Of a DNA stretch of 64,000 bases, positions 1 to 8,869 are shown piece by piece. The notes beneath the pieces were generated by a model. The model made no database searches. It worked only from the letters and a program-made list of their open reading frames with translations, and had not been told where the DNA came from. Made by a program: the position numbers and the translations under genes. The stretch's first letter is position 1; each line of letters begins with the position of its first letter. Source of the DNA: JABDJX01 sp039942715 (GTDB lineage Bacteria; Pseudomonadota; Alphaproteobacteria; Rhodobacterales; Rhodobacteraceae); the NCBI GenBank assembly GCA_039942715.1, contig JBDVBY010000008.1, forward strand, positions 62,001 to 126,000. The letters are read 5' to 3'.

Positions 1-2
1 TT

Positions 3-1724
3 CCGCTTTATCTTTTGGCCTCGCTTATCTTGGGCGGGGGCGTTTGGTATTACGCATCTGGTCAGCTTCTGAGCGAGCTTCAGCAGCGTGGGCACTCTGA
101 TCTTGCGCTGGCCACTGACCGCGTTGTGGGCGAATTTCATGGCCACCGCATGCTGGCGGTCAGCACATCGCAAGACCCCCGCCTTGCCGACACGGCCACA
201 AGCACCGAAGACCTCAAGTCTATTCTAGTCAGGATCGCGGACCTATCAGGCGCGCTGGATTACGTGTTGCTGGATGCGCGCGGTGAGGTTGTGGTGAATG
301 CGCTGGGCGCCCCTCCGTCGCGTTGGTTGGGGCAACCGTTTGTTCAGCGTGGTTTGCAGGGCAGTATTGGCAGCCATCACGCGGTCAGCGATAGGTTCTC
401 TCGCCGCGCCTTTTATTATGCTGTTCCGATTTTCAGCGATGAAGGCCCGGTTACCCGCGCGCTCATTGTGGTGATTGATGTCGAGCGTATCGAAGCCGAC
501 TTTCGCGGCACGCGTCCCGCGATTTACATGACGGATGAGGCGGGTGTCGTGTTTTTCTCTAACCGCTCCGAGTTGTTGTTTCGCCGCCGCGATGTCCTGT
601 CCCCGCCGCCTGAAGGGTTTTTGGATACTCCAATGCGCCCTTTTGTGACCCACGAAGAACGGCTGTTCAGAGGGGCCGAGATTTGGGACATTGAGGCTGG
701 ACGATACCTGCCTGCGCGTGCGCTTCACGTTGAGCGCGACATTCCATTGATCAGCATGCAAGGCGAGGCGTTGATTGACATCTCTCAAGCCGAGTCTGCG
801 GCGTTGTTGCAAGCCATCGTAGCGGGAATTGCGTGGCTGTTTTTTGGGGCGGTGATCCTGTTCGTCTCGGCCCAACGTCGCACGCTTGCCACCGCAAATG
901 ACGCACTTGAGATGCGGGTTGCCGAACGGACCAGTGCGTTGTCTGACACCAACGTTGCTTTACGTGTTGAAATTAAAGAGCGCAAAGAAGCCGAAGCCGC
1001 GCTTACCCGTGCTCAAGATGATCTGATCCAGGCGGAAAAACTTAGCGCGCTTGGCAAAATGTCTGCTGGTATCAGCCACGAGTTGAACCAACCGCTGATG
1101 GCGCTGCAAAGCTATGCTGAAAACGCAGCTACCCTTCTAGAGCGAGGCAAAACGGACGTAGCCAGCGAAAACTTAGGACGGATCGCCGATGTAGCGCGCC
1201 GCATGGGACGCATTATTCGCAATTTCCGCACCTTTGCGCGCCAAGAGATCGAGCCTGTGGCCAAGGTTGATTTGGGTCAGGTTGTACAAGCCTCGGTAGA
1301 CATAAGCGAACAGCGGATCGAAAAAGAAGGTGTGACGTTGACGATCGACATGCCTGATCGGCAAATTTGGGTGCAGGGCGGCGAAGTGCGCCTGCAACAG
1401 GTGTTGATCAACCTAATGTCAAACGCGCTTGATGCGATGTCAGGAACCCAAGATCGCCGTCTCACTCTATCCGTCACGGTTGGTGAAAGTGTGCTGTTGA
1501 AAGTGTGCGATACTGGCCCGGGCATCAACGATCCTGACAAAATCTTTGAACCGTTTTACTCAACCAAATCAATTGGCGAGGCAGAGGGCGTCGGGCTTGG
1601 TCTTTCGATATCTTACGGGCTTGTGCAAAGCTTTGGGGGCAATATTCGCGGTGCCAATGCGCCCGGCGGAGGCGCGATTTTTGTGGTCGAATTGAAGCCG
1701 TGGGAAGAAGCTGCTGCGGCCTAG
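3..1724 (+). CDS. DctB-like sensor histidine kinase, 5' end outside window
   Basis: Membrane sensor kinase that should phosphorylate a response regulator, probably encoded outside the window. The frame stays open to the window's first bases with hydrophobic codons, so the N-terminus and first membrane segment are cut off. Counting from the TTG at 15, residues about 25-260 form a periplasmic Cache-like sensor region, 265-285 a second membrane segment, and 295-345 a coiled coil. The H box follows (AGISHELNQP, phospho-acceptor His355), then the N box (NLMSNALDAM), G1 (DTGPGI) and G2 (GVGLGLSIS). This layout matches DctB, the C4-dicarboxylate sensor. The adjacent TRAP transporter, about 210 bp downstream on the same strand, is a plausible target, but that is inference. 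Confidence 0.88.
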   Translation, partial: PLYLLASLILGGGVWYYASGQLLSELQQRGHSDLALATDRVVGEFHGHRMLAVSTSQDPRLADTATSTEDLKSILVRIADLSGALDYVLLDARGEVVVNALGAPPSRWLGQPFVQRGLQGSIGSHHAVSDRFSRRAFYYAVPIFSDEGPVTRALIVVIDVERIEADFRGTRPAIYMTDEAGVVFFSNRSELLFRRRDVLSPPPEGFLDTPMRPFVTHEERLFRGAEIWDIEAGRYLPARALHVERDIPLISMQGEALIDISQAESAALLQAIVAGIAWLFFGAVILFVSAQRRTLATANDALEMRVAERTSALSDTNVALRVEIKERKEAEAALTRAQDDLIQAEKLSALGKMSAGISHELNQPLMALQSYAENAATLLERGKTDVASENLGRIADVARRMGRIIRNFRTFARQEIEPVAKVDLGQVVQASVDISEQRIEKEGVTLTIDMPDRQIWVQGGEVRLQQVLINLMSNALDAMSGTQDRRLTLSVTVGESVLLKVCDTGPGINDPDKIFEPFYSTKSIGEAEGVGLGLSISYGLVQSFGGNIRGANAPGGGAIFVVELKPWEEAAAA

Positions 1725-1759
1725 CTCGGCGAATCGCGCGCTCTACTACTGACCCGTTC

Positions 1760-1806
1760 GTGCGATTTTTCGCACACGCGCTCCACAGAACTGCGCAATG
1801 TGTGCG
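1760..1806. other. Inverted repeats between kinase and TRAP receptor genes
   Basis: Two nested symmetries lie in this gap. GTGCGA (1760-1765) pairs with TCGCAC (1770-1775) across a TTTT loop. CGCACAC (1771-1777) pairs with GTGTGCG (1800-1806) across 22 bases. Either could be a weak terminator for the kinase gene or an operator for the TRAP genes. I saw no clear sigma-54 -24/-12 element, which a DctB/DctD circuit would usually use. Confidence 0.35.
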
Positions 1807-1934
1807 CTAACATTCTATAAATGCACAATTTTTCCGCACCTAAATAGTTACGCTTTTTACTTTCCGTCCGCCGCGTCGTGTATAAGGGTAAGAGGCGGGC
1901 AATCGTTTTGCCCCGAAATGGGAGGAGTATATTT

Positions 1935-2933
1935 ATGAAGATGATCAAGGCACTCGCACTTGGTGCGACCATCGCACTGGGCGGCACAGCTCAGGCGCAA
2001 GACGCCGCGGACTACGTTCTAAACACAGCCTCAACGGGGGGCACATATCACCCGGTAGGCACAGCGATCTCGACATTGTCGAAGATCAAGTTGTTGCCAA
2101 AAGAGAAATTCTCGCTGACAGCCGTCAACTCGGCAGGCTCGGGCGCAAACGTCCAGGCGCTTGGCGCTGGAACCGCTGACTTCGCGATTTTGCAAGGTTT
2201 GTTTGGCTCTTACGCCGCAACCGGCACTGGCCCGATCACTGAGCCGCAAACCAACCTGCGCTCGGTTTCTATGCTGTGGCAGAACGTCGAGCAGTTTGTC
2301 ATGCCAGTTGAAAAGGCAGCCACAGGTACGGTCGAAGATTTGATGGCCGTCAAAGGTATGGCTGCCGGTATGGGCCGCCAGAATTCGGGTACAATCGGTT
2401 CAAACACCGTTCTTCTGTCGGGTCTTGGCCTTGACGTGAACAGCGATTTTGACCTTGTCGACGCAGGCTATGGCCCAACGGCTGATGCTTTGGCCAATGG
2501 TCAGGCTGTTGCGGCTGGCATGCCTGCTGGTCCGCCTACTGGTGCGATCACGCGCCTTATGGCCTCGAATGAAGGTAAGTTCACCATTTTGGACGTGACC
2601 GAAGATCAGCTGATGAAAATGGACGGCGGCCGCAATCTTTGGGTGCCTTACACAATCGCGGCTGGCACGTATCCCGGTCAGGACAAAGACATCAACACCA
2701 TTGCGCAGCCAAACTTCCTCGCGGTGAATGCAGATGTTGACGAAAACCACGTCTATATGCTGACCAAGACCATGTATGAAAACCTGCCGTTCCTGCAGGC
2801 GATCCACCCGGCAACCAAAGCGATGGCGATTGAAAAAGCCCTTGCTGGTCTGCCAGTGCCTCTGCACGCTGGTGCGCAGCGCTACTACGAAGAGGTCGGT
2901 CTGGAAATTCCAGAAATGCTGATGGCGAAGTAA
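1935..2933 (+). CDS. TAXI-family TRAP transporter solute-binding receptor
   Basis: Periplasmic binding protein that captures a small organic acid or amino-acid-like substrate and delivers it to the TRAP permease encoded next. The ATG at 1935 was chosen because GGAGGAG sits about 8 bases upstream and because it starts a clean signal peptide (MKMIKALALGATIALGG...AQAQ, cleavage near residue 21). The mature start, with NTASTGGTYHPVGTAI, is the TAXI hallmark, followed by AVNSAGSGANVQALGAG. The product is 332 residues, normal for the family. An upstream in-frame start at 1878 would bury the signal peptide and is less likely. The substrate is not evident from sequence. Confidence 0.93.
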   Translation: MKMIKALALGATIALGGTAQAQDAADYVLNTASTGGTYHPVGTAISTLSKIKLLPKEKFSLTAVNSAGSGANVQALGAGTADFAILQGLFGSYAATGTGPITEPQTNLRSVSMLWQNVEQFVMPVEKAATGTVEDLMAVKGMAAGMGRQNSGTIGSNTVLLSGLGLDVNSDFDLVDAGYGPTADALANGQAVAAGMPAGPPTGAITRLMASNEGKFTILDVTEDQLMKMDGGRNLWVPYTIAAGTYPGQDKDINTIAQPNFLAVNADVDENHVYMLTKTMYENLPFLQAIHPATKAMAIEKALAGLPVPLHAGAQRYYEEVGLEIPEMLMAK

Positions 2934-2953
2934 GCGACGCTTGCTTGAACCAT

Positions 2954-2984
2954 AAAAGGGCGCGATGAAATTCGCGCCCTTTTT
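2954..2984 (+). terminator. Rho-independent terminator/attenuator between receptor and permease genes
   Basis: GGGCGCGA (2958-2965) pairs with TCGCGCCC (2972-2979) around a 6-base loop, flanked by A-run and T-run arms (AAAA before, TTTTT after). It lies inside what should be one operon, so it probably lets the abundant binding protein be made in excess of the membrane permease, a common arrangement for importer genes. Confidence 0.8.
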
Positions 2985-3007
2985 GCTATCCGGGGAGGGG
3001 TACGGCA

Positions 3008-5176
3008 ATGAGTGAACCAATTGAAAATCCGCGCGAGGCGCTGATGCGTTTTGACAGTGGCAACAGTGCCTTTGGCTGGGGTGTCGCAATCTTCGCCATC
3101 GCTTTTGGCATCTGGCATGTGGTGACGAACGTCTACCTGATCGAGCCGGGAAAGTGGCAAAACGCCATCCACTTTGCAGGCTTCGCTTTCCTCGCCTCTA
3201 TCCTCTACAGCCCGTTTGGCGCGCGCTCTGAGACGACTTTCGCGCGGGCCTTTGACATAATCTACGGTCTCGCTGTCGCCGCTGCTGCGCTTTGGGTCGC
3301 ATCGGCCGAAAACTCAATTTACGAGCGCACGTTGGCGATCACTGGCCAAGGGTGGCAATTCACACCGATGGACTGGATCGCAGGGTTTCTGCTAATTTTC
3401 GCCGCGATTGATCTGTCGCGCCGCGTCTCGGGCTGGGTCATCCCGATCCTGATTATCCTATCGCTGTCCTACATCCTTTTCCTTGGCAGCCAACTGCCCG
3501 GCGTATTCCGCGCGGCAAGCTTGCCAGTGGACGATGTGATGTTCCGCTCGATGTACAATGACGAAGGTATGTTTGGTATTTTGGCCGACATCTCTTCCAC
3601 TAACATCACGCTGTTTATGATTTTTGGCGGCTTTTTGGTCGTCTCGGGCGCGTCAAACTTTGTGATCGAAATTTCAAAAGTTGTGGCGGGCCGGATCAAA
3701 GGCGGGGCTGCTTTCGTGGCCGTCATCTCATCAGCTCTCACCGGTACTATTTCTGGTTCAGCTGTTGCCAACACTGCGTCTACCGGGGTGATCACAATCC
3801 CATTGATGAAAGCCAACGGGTTCCGACCAGCCTTTGCAGGAGGTGTCGAAGCAGCTGCATCGACGGGCGGGGGCATCATGCCGCCGATCATGGGGGCAGG
3901 GGCTTTTGTGATGGCGAGCTACACGGGCATTTCTTACGGTACCATCGTCGCCGTTTCGGTCGTACCAGCCATCATCTATTTCCTATCGGTTGCTTTCATC
4001 GTGCGTATCGAAGCGATGAAATTCGACGCTGGATCTGAAATCGACATGACCGTGGATCGCGCCAAAATGATCTCCGGCGGTTTGGTCTTTGTGATCCCGC
4101 TGACGGTTATGGTGTGGATGTTGCTGTCGGGTGTGACGCCGTCTTATGCGGCCTGTTTTGCGATTGCTGCCTTGATCATAACATCGTGGGCTACGAGCGT
4201 TCTGGCATTGATTCTACCCAAGGGCAGCTTCAAACCCGTCACAATGGGGCCTATCAAAATCGCTGAGGCGCTGATCAGCGGTGTACGTTCATCGATCATG
4301 GTGGCGATCCTGTTGGTCTCAATCGGCATTATGAACAACGCCATCGTCACGAGCGGCGTTGGCAACGGATTTAGCCTGATGATCGCACAATGGAGCCAAG
4401 GCTCGCTGGTGTTGGCCATCGCTTTGATCGCGTTTGCCTCGCTGGTTCTTGGCATGGGTCTGCCAGTAACGGCAGCCTACATCATCCTCGCAATCCTAAC
4501 CGCACCGGCATTGGCGGGTCTGATGGCCGATGGTCTTGTGGTTGACGCGCTGGTTGCTGGCATCTCGGATCCGACGCAAGCGGCCCTGTTTTTCTTAGTG
4601 GATCATCCGTTAGCCACACAAGTGGGGGGGGGCATGAGCGAGGAAGACGCATGGTCCCTTGTCGCAGCAATTCCGTTTGAGTTGGCGGTGACAATCCGAC
4701 CCGTGCTTGTCGACCCAACGGCGCAAATGACGTTCCTACTGACAGCACACATGATCATTTTCTGGTTAAGCCAGGACAGCAACGTAACACCGCCGGTTTG
4801 CTTGGCAGCCTTTGCCGCTGCGGGCATCGCGGGCGCGCGCCCGATGGCGACAGGCTTTGAAAGTTGGAAGATCGCGAAGGGTCTTTATATTGTCCCGCTG
4901 CTGTTTGCGTACACGCCGCTTATCTCAGGAGAGTGGTACGAAGTTCTGCAAATCGGCGGTTTTGCCTTGTTTGGTGTTTATGCCTCTAACGCATTGATCC
5001 AGTGGTATTCTGAAGGTCCGATTGGCCCGATTACGGCTCTGATGTTGGTGGCAGGCGCGGTCGGCGCATACTGGCCGTTGAATTGGGCTGCAAATATTGG
5101 CGGTGCGATTATCGTTGTGTCGGTGATCATAATGACAAGCCGGGCCGCGCGCGCCCAAAAGGCTGCTGCTACATGA
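3008..5176 (+). CDS. TRAP transporter fused permease, TAXI type (DctQM fusion)
   Basis: Inner-membrane secondary carrier, with the small four-helix (DctQ-like) and large (DctM-like) subunits fused, as is usual for TAXI systems; 722 residues. The ATG at 3008 follows GGGGAGGGG. About 16 or more hydrophobic segments are visible. The DctM part contains the repeated Ser/Gly-rich substrate and Na+ region (SALTGTISGSAVANTASTG, then EAAASTGGGIMPPIMGAGAF). It works with the receptor at 1935, which is separated from it by a terminator hairpin. The stop codon overlaps the start of the next small membrane gene (ATGA, 5173-5176), so the two are translationally coupled. Confidence 0.94.
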   Translation: MSEPIENPREALMRFDSGNSAFGWGVAIFAIAFGIWHVVTNVYLIEPGKWQNAIHFAGFAFLASILYSPFGARSETTFARAFDIIYGLAVAAAALWVASAENSIYERTLAITGQGWQFTPMDWIAGFLLIFAAIDLSRRVSGWVIPILIILSLSYILFLGSQLPGVFRAASLPVDDVMFRSMYNDEGMFGILADISSTNITLFMIFGGFLVVSGASNFVIEISKVVAGRIKGGAAFVAVISSALTGTISGSAVANTASTGVITIPLMKANGFRPAFAGGVEAAASTGGGIMPPIMGAGAFVMASYTGISYGTIVAVSVVPAIIYFLSVAFIVRIEAMKFDAGSEIDMTVDRAKMISGGLVFVIPLTVMVWMLLSGVTPSYAACFAIAALIITSWATSVLALILPKGSFKPVTMGPIKIAEALISGVRSSIMVAILLVSIGIMNNAIVTSGVGNGFSLMIAQWSQGSLVLAIALIAFASLVLGMGLPVTAAYIILAILTAPALAGLMADGLVVDALVAGISDPTQAALFFLVDHPLATQVGGGMSEEDAWSLVAAIPFELAVTIRPVLVDPTAQMTFLLTAHMIIFWLSQDSNVTPPVCLAAFAAAGIAGARPMATGFESWKIAKGLYIVPLLFAYTPLISGEWYEVLQIGGFALFGVYASNALIQWYSEGPIGPITALMLVAGAVGAYWPLNWAANIGGAIIVVSVIIMTSRAARAQKAAAT

Positions 5177-5451
5177 TCTGGGTTTTGATTGTTTTCCTAG
5201 CACTCCTTCCGCGTGTTTTGGCGCAATTGGCGATCTTAAAATGGCCGTCAAAGCATGGTGCGATCCTGATTGGCTGGGCGGCTCTTTCATTGGGGATAGT
5301 GCCTTACGTTATATTCCCGGCGGTGCGCGATTTGATCCCGTTTCCCCAGCCAGCGAATGTCGTTTACTTTGGTTTGTTCATTGCACTGGCGATGCATTTC
5401 GAGGTGAAATTCGGGCCAAAGATAAAATCCAAAGACGACGAGTCTAGCTGA
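5173..5451 (+). CDS. Small membrane protein coupled to the TRAP permease
   Basis: A 92-residue hydrophobic protein of unknown function. I chose the ATG at 5173 because its ATGA overlaps the permease stop, the classic signature of translational coupling. An upstream in-frame start at 5083 would lie deep in the permease gene. Three probable membrane segments are visible (residues about 1-20, 28-50 and 60-80), followed by a charged tail (KIKSKDDESS). I do not recognise a family. The coupling suggests an accessory or stability factor for the TAXI transporter, but nothing in the sequence proves a role. Confidence 0.8.
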   Translation: MIWVLIVFLALLPRVLAQLAILKWPSKHGAILIGWAALSLGIVPYVIFPAVRDLIPFPQPANVVYFGLFIALAMHFEVKFGPKIKSKDDESS

Positions 5452-5543
5452 GATTTGTCTCATCCGCTGCACCATTCGCATTGACGTATCGTCGGTATGT
5501 CGCCGTAATGCGCCGGTGAAACATGCGCGACAAAGGGTGAGAC

Positions 5544-6623
5544 ATGACGAAAATCAGATACGCTGTTGTGGGGGCTGGATGGATCAGTCAGATCGCCTTT
5601 ATGCCGTCGGTTGGGCAGACCGAAAACTCGGAGATGACTGCGATTGTCACCGGTAACGTGGATAAGGCCAAGCAATTGGCTGACTTCTACGGCATTAAAA
5701 ATATTTTTTCATATGAGCAGTACGACGAGATGCTGGCCGCTGATGTGATCGACGCTGTCTACATCGCATTACCCAATTCGATGCATGCCGATTACGCGAT
5801 CCGCGCGCTAAGCGCTGGCAAGCACGCTTTGGTCGAAAAGCCACTGGCAGTGAGCATTGCCGAAAGCGAAGCGATGATCAAAGCGGCCAATGATAACAAT
5901 GCATTGTTGATGACGGCCTATCGGCTGCATTGTGAACCGGGAACTGTTGAGCTGATTGAAAGGCTGCACGAAGGGGCGATTGGCGAGGTCAAACACTTCG
6001 CCTCTACTTTCTCTTTCCAATCCGATTTGGGCAATCATCGCCTGCAGGCCGAACATTGGGGCGGGCCGTTTCAGGACATCGGTGTGTATTGTCTGAACGC
6101 CGCACGGCATGTTTTTCGTGATGAACCAACGCATGTGATGGCGATGAAAACCCACGGAAATGGCGATCCGCGATTTACAGAAGTTGAGGGCTCAATGGCG
6201 GTGACACTAATGTTCCCGCGCGAACGCATGGCGCAATTTATGATCAGTTTTGAAGCTGGTGGGACGGATATGTTTCGTGTGATGGGCACCGAAGGGCAGA
6301 TCACAATGGAGGCTGCCTATGAGTTTCAGACCAGCCCGCGCATGTCGATAGTGCGCGATGATGGGAAGGACGAAGAGTTAACCTTTGATGATTGCGATCA
6401 TTTTGGCGGGCAGACCGCATACTTTTCCGACTGTATTTTAAATGGCGTGCAGCCTGAACCCGATGGTGAAGAAGGGCTTGCGGATATGCATGCGCTTTTG
6501 GCGATGGAGCAAGCGGCAAAAACGGGCGTGACACAGAAGATAAACGCAAAACCGCGTCCAGGTCATCCCACGCGCGATATGGTTCGGATCGTGCCGCGCA
6601 CAGAAAAGCGGCTAGTCTTTTGA
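5544..6623 (+). CDS. Gfo/Idh/MocA family NAD(P)-dependent oxidoreductase
   Basis: Cytoplasmic dehydrogenase of the glucose-fructose oxidoreductase/inositol dehydrogenase superfamily, 359 residues. The N-terminal Rossmann fold shows YAVVGAGWISQ (dinucleotide loop, residues 6-16). The family's EKP motif with its catalytic lysine is at 98-100 (HALVEKPLAVS), and the C-terminal half is the usual alpha/beta substrate domain. The start is the ATG at 5544, preceded by AAAGGGTGAG. A myo-inositol dehydrogenase (IolG) role is conceivable because iol-type genes lie 2.5 kb away. However, a membrane-protein gene separates them and the fold is used for many sugars, so the substrate stays open. Confidence 0.88.
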   Translation: MTKIRYAVVGAGWISQIAFMPSVGQTENSEMTAIVTGNVDKAKQLADFYGIKNIFSYEQYDEMLAADVIDAVYIALPNSMHADYAIRALSAGKHALVEKPLAVSIAESEAMIKAANDNNALLMTAYRLHCEPGTVELIERLHEGAIGEVKHFASTFSFQSDLGNHRLQAEHWGGPFQDIGVYCLNAARHVFRDEPTHVMAMKTHGNGDPRFTEVEGSMAVTLMFPRERMAQFMISFEAGGTDMFRVMGTEGQITMEAAYEFQTSPRMSIVRDDGKDEELTFDDCDHFGGQTAYFSDCILNGVQPEPDGEEGLADMHALLAMEQAAKTGVTQKINAKPRPGHPTRDMVRIVPRTEKRLVF

Positions 6624-6749
6624 TCTTGCAGTAATTTATGACCAATCTTTTCTTGGAGCTTCACACAATGTAGAATTCAAAGCCAGCGAGCTGCTATTTC
6701 TGAAAGGGGCAGCACTAACAAAGGTCTATTTTTCATCGATAGAATTTCT

Positions 6750-8003
6750 TTGATCCTTTTTGTCTTCGCAATTGTCGTTGCAATTCTGCTCCATTTGGTG
6801 CCCGGCAGCACTTACGCAACTGCCGAAGCCATGAATGTTTACTTTGGCACTGAAAATAAGCCCGGTTCATGGACATGGGAACACTTAGATCAAGGGTCTT
6901 GGGCCAAAGAATGGGAGCCCTTCAAGTACCGCATTGTGTTCCGTGGTGCGGTTGATCTTGTCGCGCATTTCTTTCTACTGACCGGCGCGCCTAAGGATAT
7001 CCACACATATTGGCTTGCTTTCATGGGAATTTCTGTCCTGTCGCATGCCTTTGCAATCTGGGCCTGTGATCAGTTTTTGCAAGCAGCAGGTGCGAAATCC
7101 CGGGCGCGTTTGGCCGGCGTAGGCGTCTGGCTTTTGCTTCCTCCTGTTCTGTTTGCCTATATTATTCCTGTCCAAACCAAAGAGGATTTCCTCGCTTACG
7201 GGCTAATCTTTTTGGCGCTGCGTGCAATGCTGAAAGGCGACTGGATAAGTGTCGTGGTCATTTGTGTACTGGGTGCATTTGTGCGAGAGACCCTTCTCAT
7301 AATTTCTGGATTGTTCCTTCTTGGAACTAATGCGCCACGCAAAATGAAGTTTGCCGTTCTTATACTTCCAATTTGCATACACATTGGATTGCGTCTTGGA
7401 TTTGGCGTGAATGGGTATCAGGTTTTTCGCGAGACCAATCTGCTAAGTATTTTGCTGCCGCTTTTGGCGCTTGCATTAACATTTGGATTTGGCTGGGTGC
7501 CCCTTGTGCGTTACCTCGCAATGGCGCAGCCAATCGCAGCGTTTCGTCGTGGGCTTTCTGTGTTTGGATTAGCCAAAGTTCCACTGCTAACCTCGCATCA
7601 AGAAAGGCTCGATGCACTTCGCGGTGCTTTCCCTTATGCGCTGGTATTGCTTTTTGTTGCGCATTTTTTCATGGGGCGCATTCAGGAAATCCGCATTACA
7701 TTTCTTTTGTCGCCCTTTGTTCTTCTTGCATTGGCGGAATATTTTCGGGCCAGAACCGTAACCCTGCGGGCACTTATTGCCGGAAGCATCGCGGGCATCT
7801 GTGCCGCCGGGATAATTGTTGTTCTTGAGGCAATGGGAGCGATGACCGCGTTGCGATTGCAGATGAACCCTTTGATCGACGAGTTCGCCCAGCAAAAATG
7901 GTGGGCCGTTGCGTATCTTCAGATGATCCTTGCCACCGCGCTATTCACAACGGCTCGGTACGCCTCCGTCGGTTCTGATCCTGCCGCTGATCACCCGAAA
8001 TAA
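6750..8003 (+). CDS. Polytopic membrane protein of unknown function
   Basis: A 417-residue protein with roughly ten hydrophobic segments. A hydrophilic, Trp-rich stretch follows the first helix (residues about 30-60), and the motif FVRETLLI occurs in the middle. Such VRE motifs occur in some GT-C-like integral membrane glycosyltransferases, but I see no diagnostic catalytic motif and do not assign one. The start is uncertain: the TTG at 6750 is the only usual start codon that keeps the full first helix, and it lacks a good ribosome-binding site. No operon partner is evident; 126 bases separate it from the upstream oxidoreductase gene and the gene downstream is convergent. Confidence 0.7.
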   Translation: MILFVFAIVVAILLHLVPGSTYATAEAMNVYFGTENKPGSWTWEHLDQGSWAKEWEPFKYRIVFRGAVDLVAHFFLLTGAPKDIHTYWLAFMGISVLSHAFAIWACDQFLQAAGAKSRARLAGVGVWLLLPPVLFAYIIPVQTKEDFLAYGLIFLALRAMLKGDWISVVVICVLGAFVRETLLIISGLFLLGTNAPRKMKFAVLILPICIHIGLRLGFGVNGYQVFRETNLLSILLPLLALALTFGFGWVPLVRYLAMAQPIAAFRRGLSVFGLAKVPLLTSHQERLDALRGAFPYALVLLFVAHFFMGRIQEIRITFLLSPFVLLALAEYFRARTVTLRALIAGSIAGICAAGIIVVLEAMGAMTALRLQMNPLIDEFAQQKWWAVAYLQMILATALFTTARYASVGSDPAADHPK

Positions 8004-8041
8004 AAGCGTTTGCTGAAGCCGGAAAAAACTTTGCAAGCAAC

Positions 8042-8869
8042 CTAAGTGCTCAGATTGCGCAAAACGGAACGCGTGATCTCCATCACAGGGTCATGCGTGC
8101 CTTTTAGTATCTCGACACGATCAAATCGATTGGGATCGCTGTTTATGGCAGCGCGCAGGGCTGCGCCAAAAGCCATGCGCAACTCAGTGCCGATGTTGTA
8201 CTTGCAGATGTTTGTTTGCTGCGCGAGGCGGCGGCGCTGATCTGCGGGCACGCCTGATCCCCCGTGGATAACAAGCGGGACGTCGGTAACGGCTTGGATT
8301 GATGCGATCCGTGCTTCGTCTAGGCCGCCTGATTGGTCTTGTTGCAAGTGGACATTCCCGCAAGAGATGGCCATCGCATCAACGCCTGTTTCGGCTGCGA
8401 ACTTGGATGCTTCGTCTGGATCAGTACCGAGAGACTCCTCGCCGTTGTCATAGCCAACAAATCCAATTTCGCCTTCACAAGAGATGCCTGCTTTGTGCGC
8501 CATTTCGGCAATAGCGGCGGTTTCGTCGATGTTTTGCTGTAGCGGCTTACGTGATCCGTCGAACATCAGCGATGTGAAGCCTGACTCCAGCGCCTCTTTG
8601 CAATCTTCAAAAGTGTAGCCGTGATCAAGATGTGCGACGACGGGCACGCTTGCCTCCTCGGCCAAGTGGCGGAACATTTTGCCCAAGATCGGCAGCGGTG
8701 TGTGCGCGCGACATCCGGGGCCTGCTTGCAGGATTACCGGACAATCTTCGGCCTCGGCTGCGCGGACAAAGGCGCGCATGTCTTCCCAGCCCAAAGTGAC
8801 CAGTCCGCCGACCGCATAGCCGCCTTTTAGGGCTGGTTGCAGGACATCTGCGAGTGTTGCGAGGCTCAC
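8042..8869 (-). CDS. iolJ: Class II (Zn) aldolase, IolJ-like
   Basis: Class II fructose-bisphosphate-aldolase-family enzyme. In this context it probably splits 5-dehydro-2-deoxy-gluconate 6-phosphate (the IolJ step) into dihydroxyacetone phosphate and malonate semialdehyde. Visible family motifs are HLDHG (catalytic Asp and Zn His), CEGEIGFVG, SCGNVH (Zn His), IHGGSGVP, and YNIGTELR near the C-terminus. The GTG at 8869 was chosen because its GTGA overlaps the iolB stop and gives the family's normal N-terminus (about 275 residues). A longer reading to 9040 would lie inside iolB. A tagatose-bisphosphate-type aldolase is the alternative, but the neighbours favour inositol catabolism. Confidence 0.82.
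   Translation of the reverse strand: MSLATLADVLQPALKGGYAVGGLVTLGWEDMRAFVRAAEAEDCPVILQAGPGCRAHTPLPILGKMFRHLAEEASVPVVAHLDHGYTFEDCKEALESGFTSLMFDGSRKPLQQNIDETAAIAEMAHKAGISCEGEIGFVGYDNGEESLGTDPDEASKFAAETGVDAMAISCGNVHLQQDQSGGLDEARIASIQAVTDVPLVIHGGSGVPADQRRRLAQQTNICKYNIGTELRMAFGAALRAAINSDPNRFDRVEILKGTHDPVMEITRSVLRNLST

Noticed and set aside
2400..3089. Minus-strand open frame of 229 codons
   Set aside because: Antisense to the TAXI receptor gene and its terminator, with no protein-like motifs.
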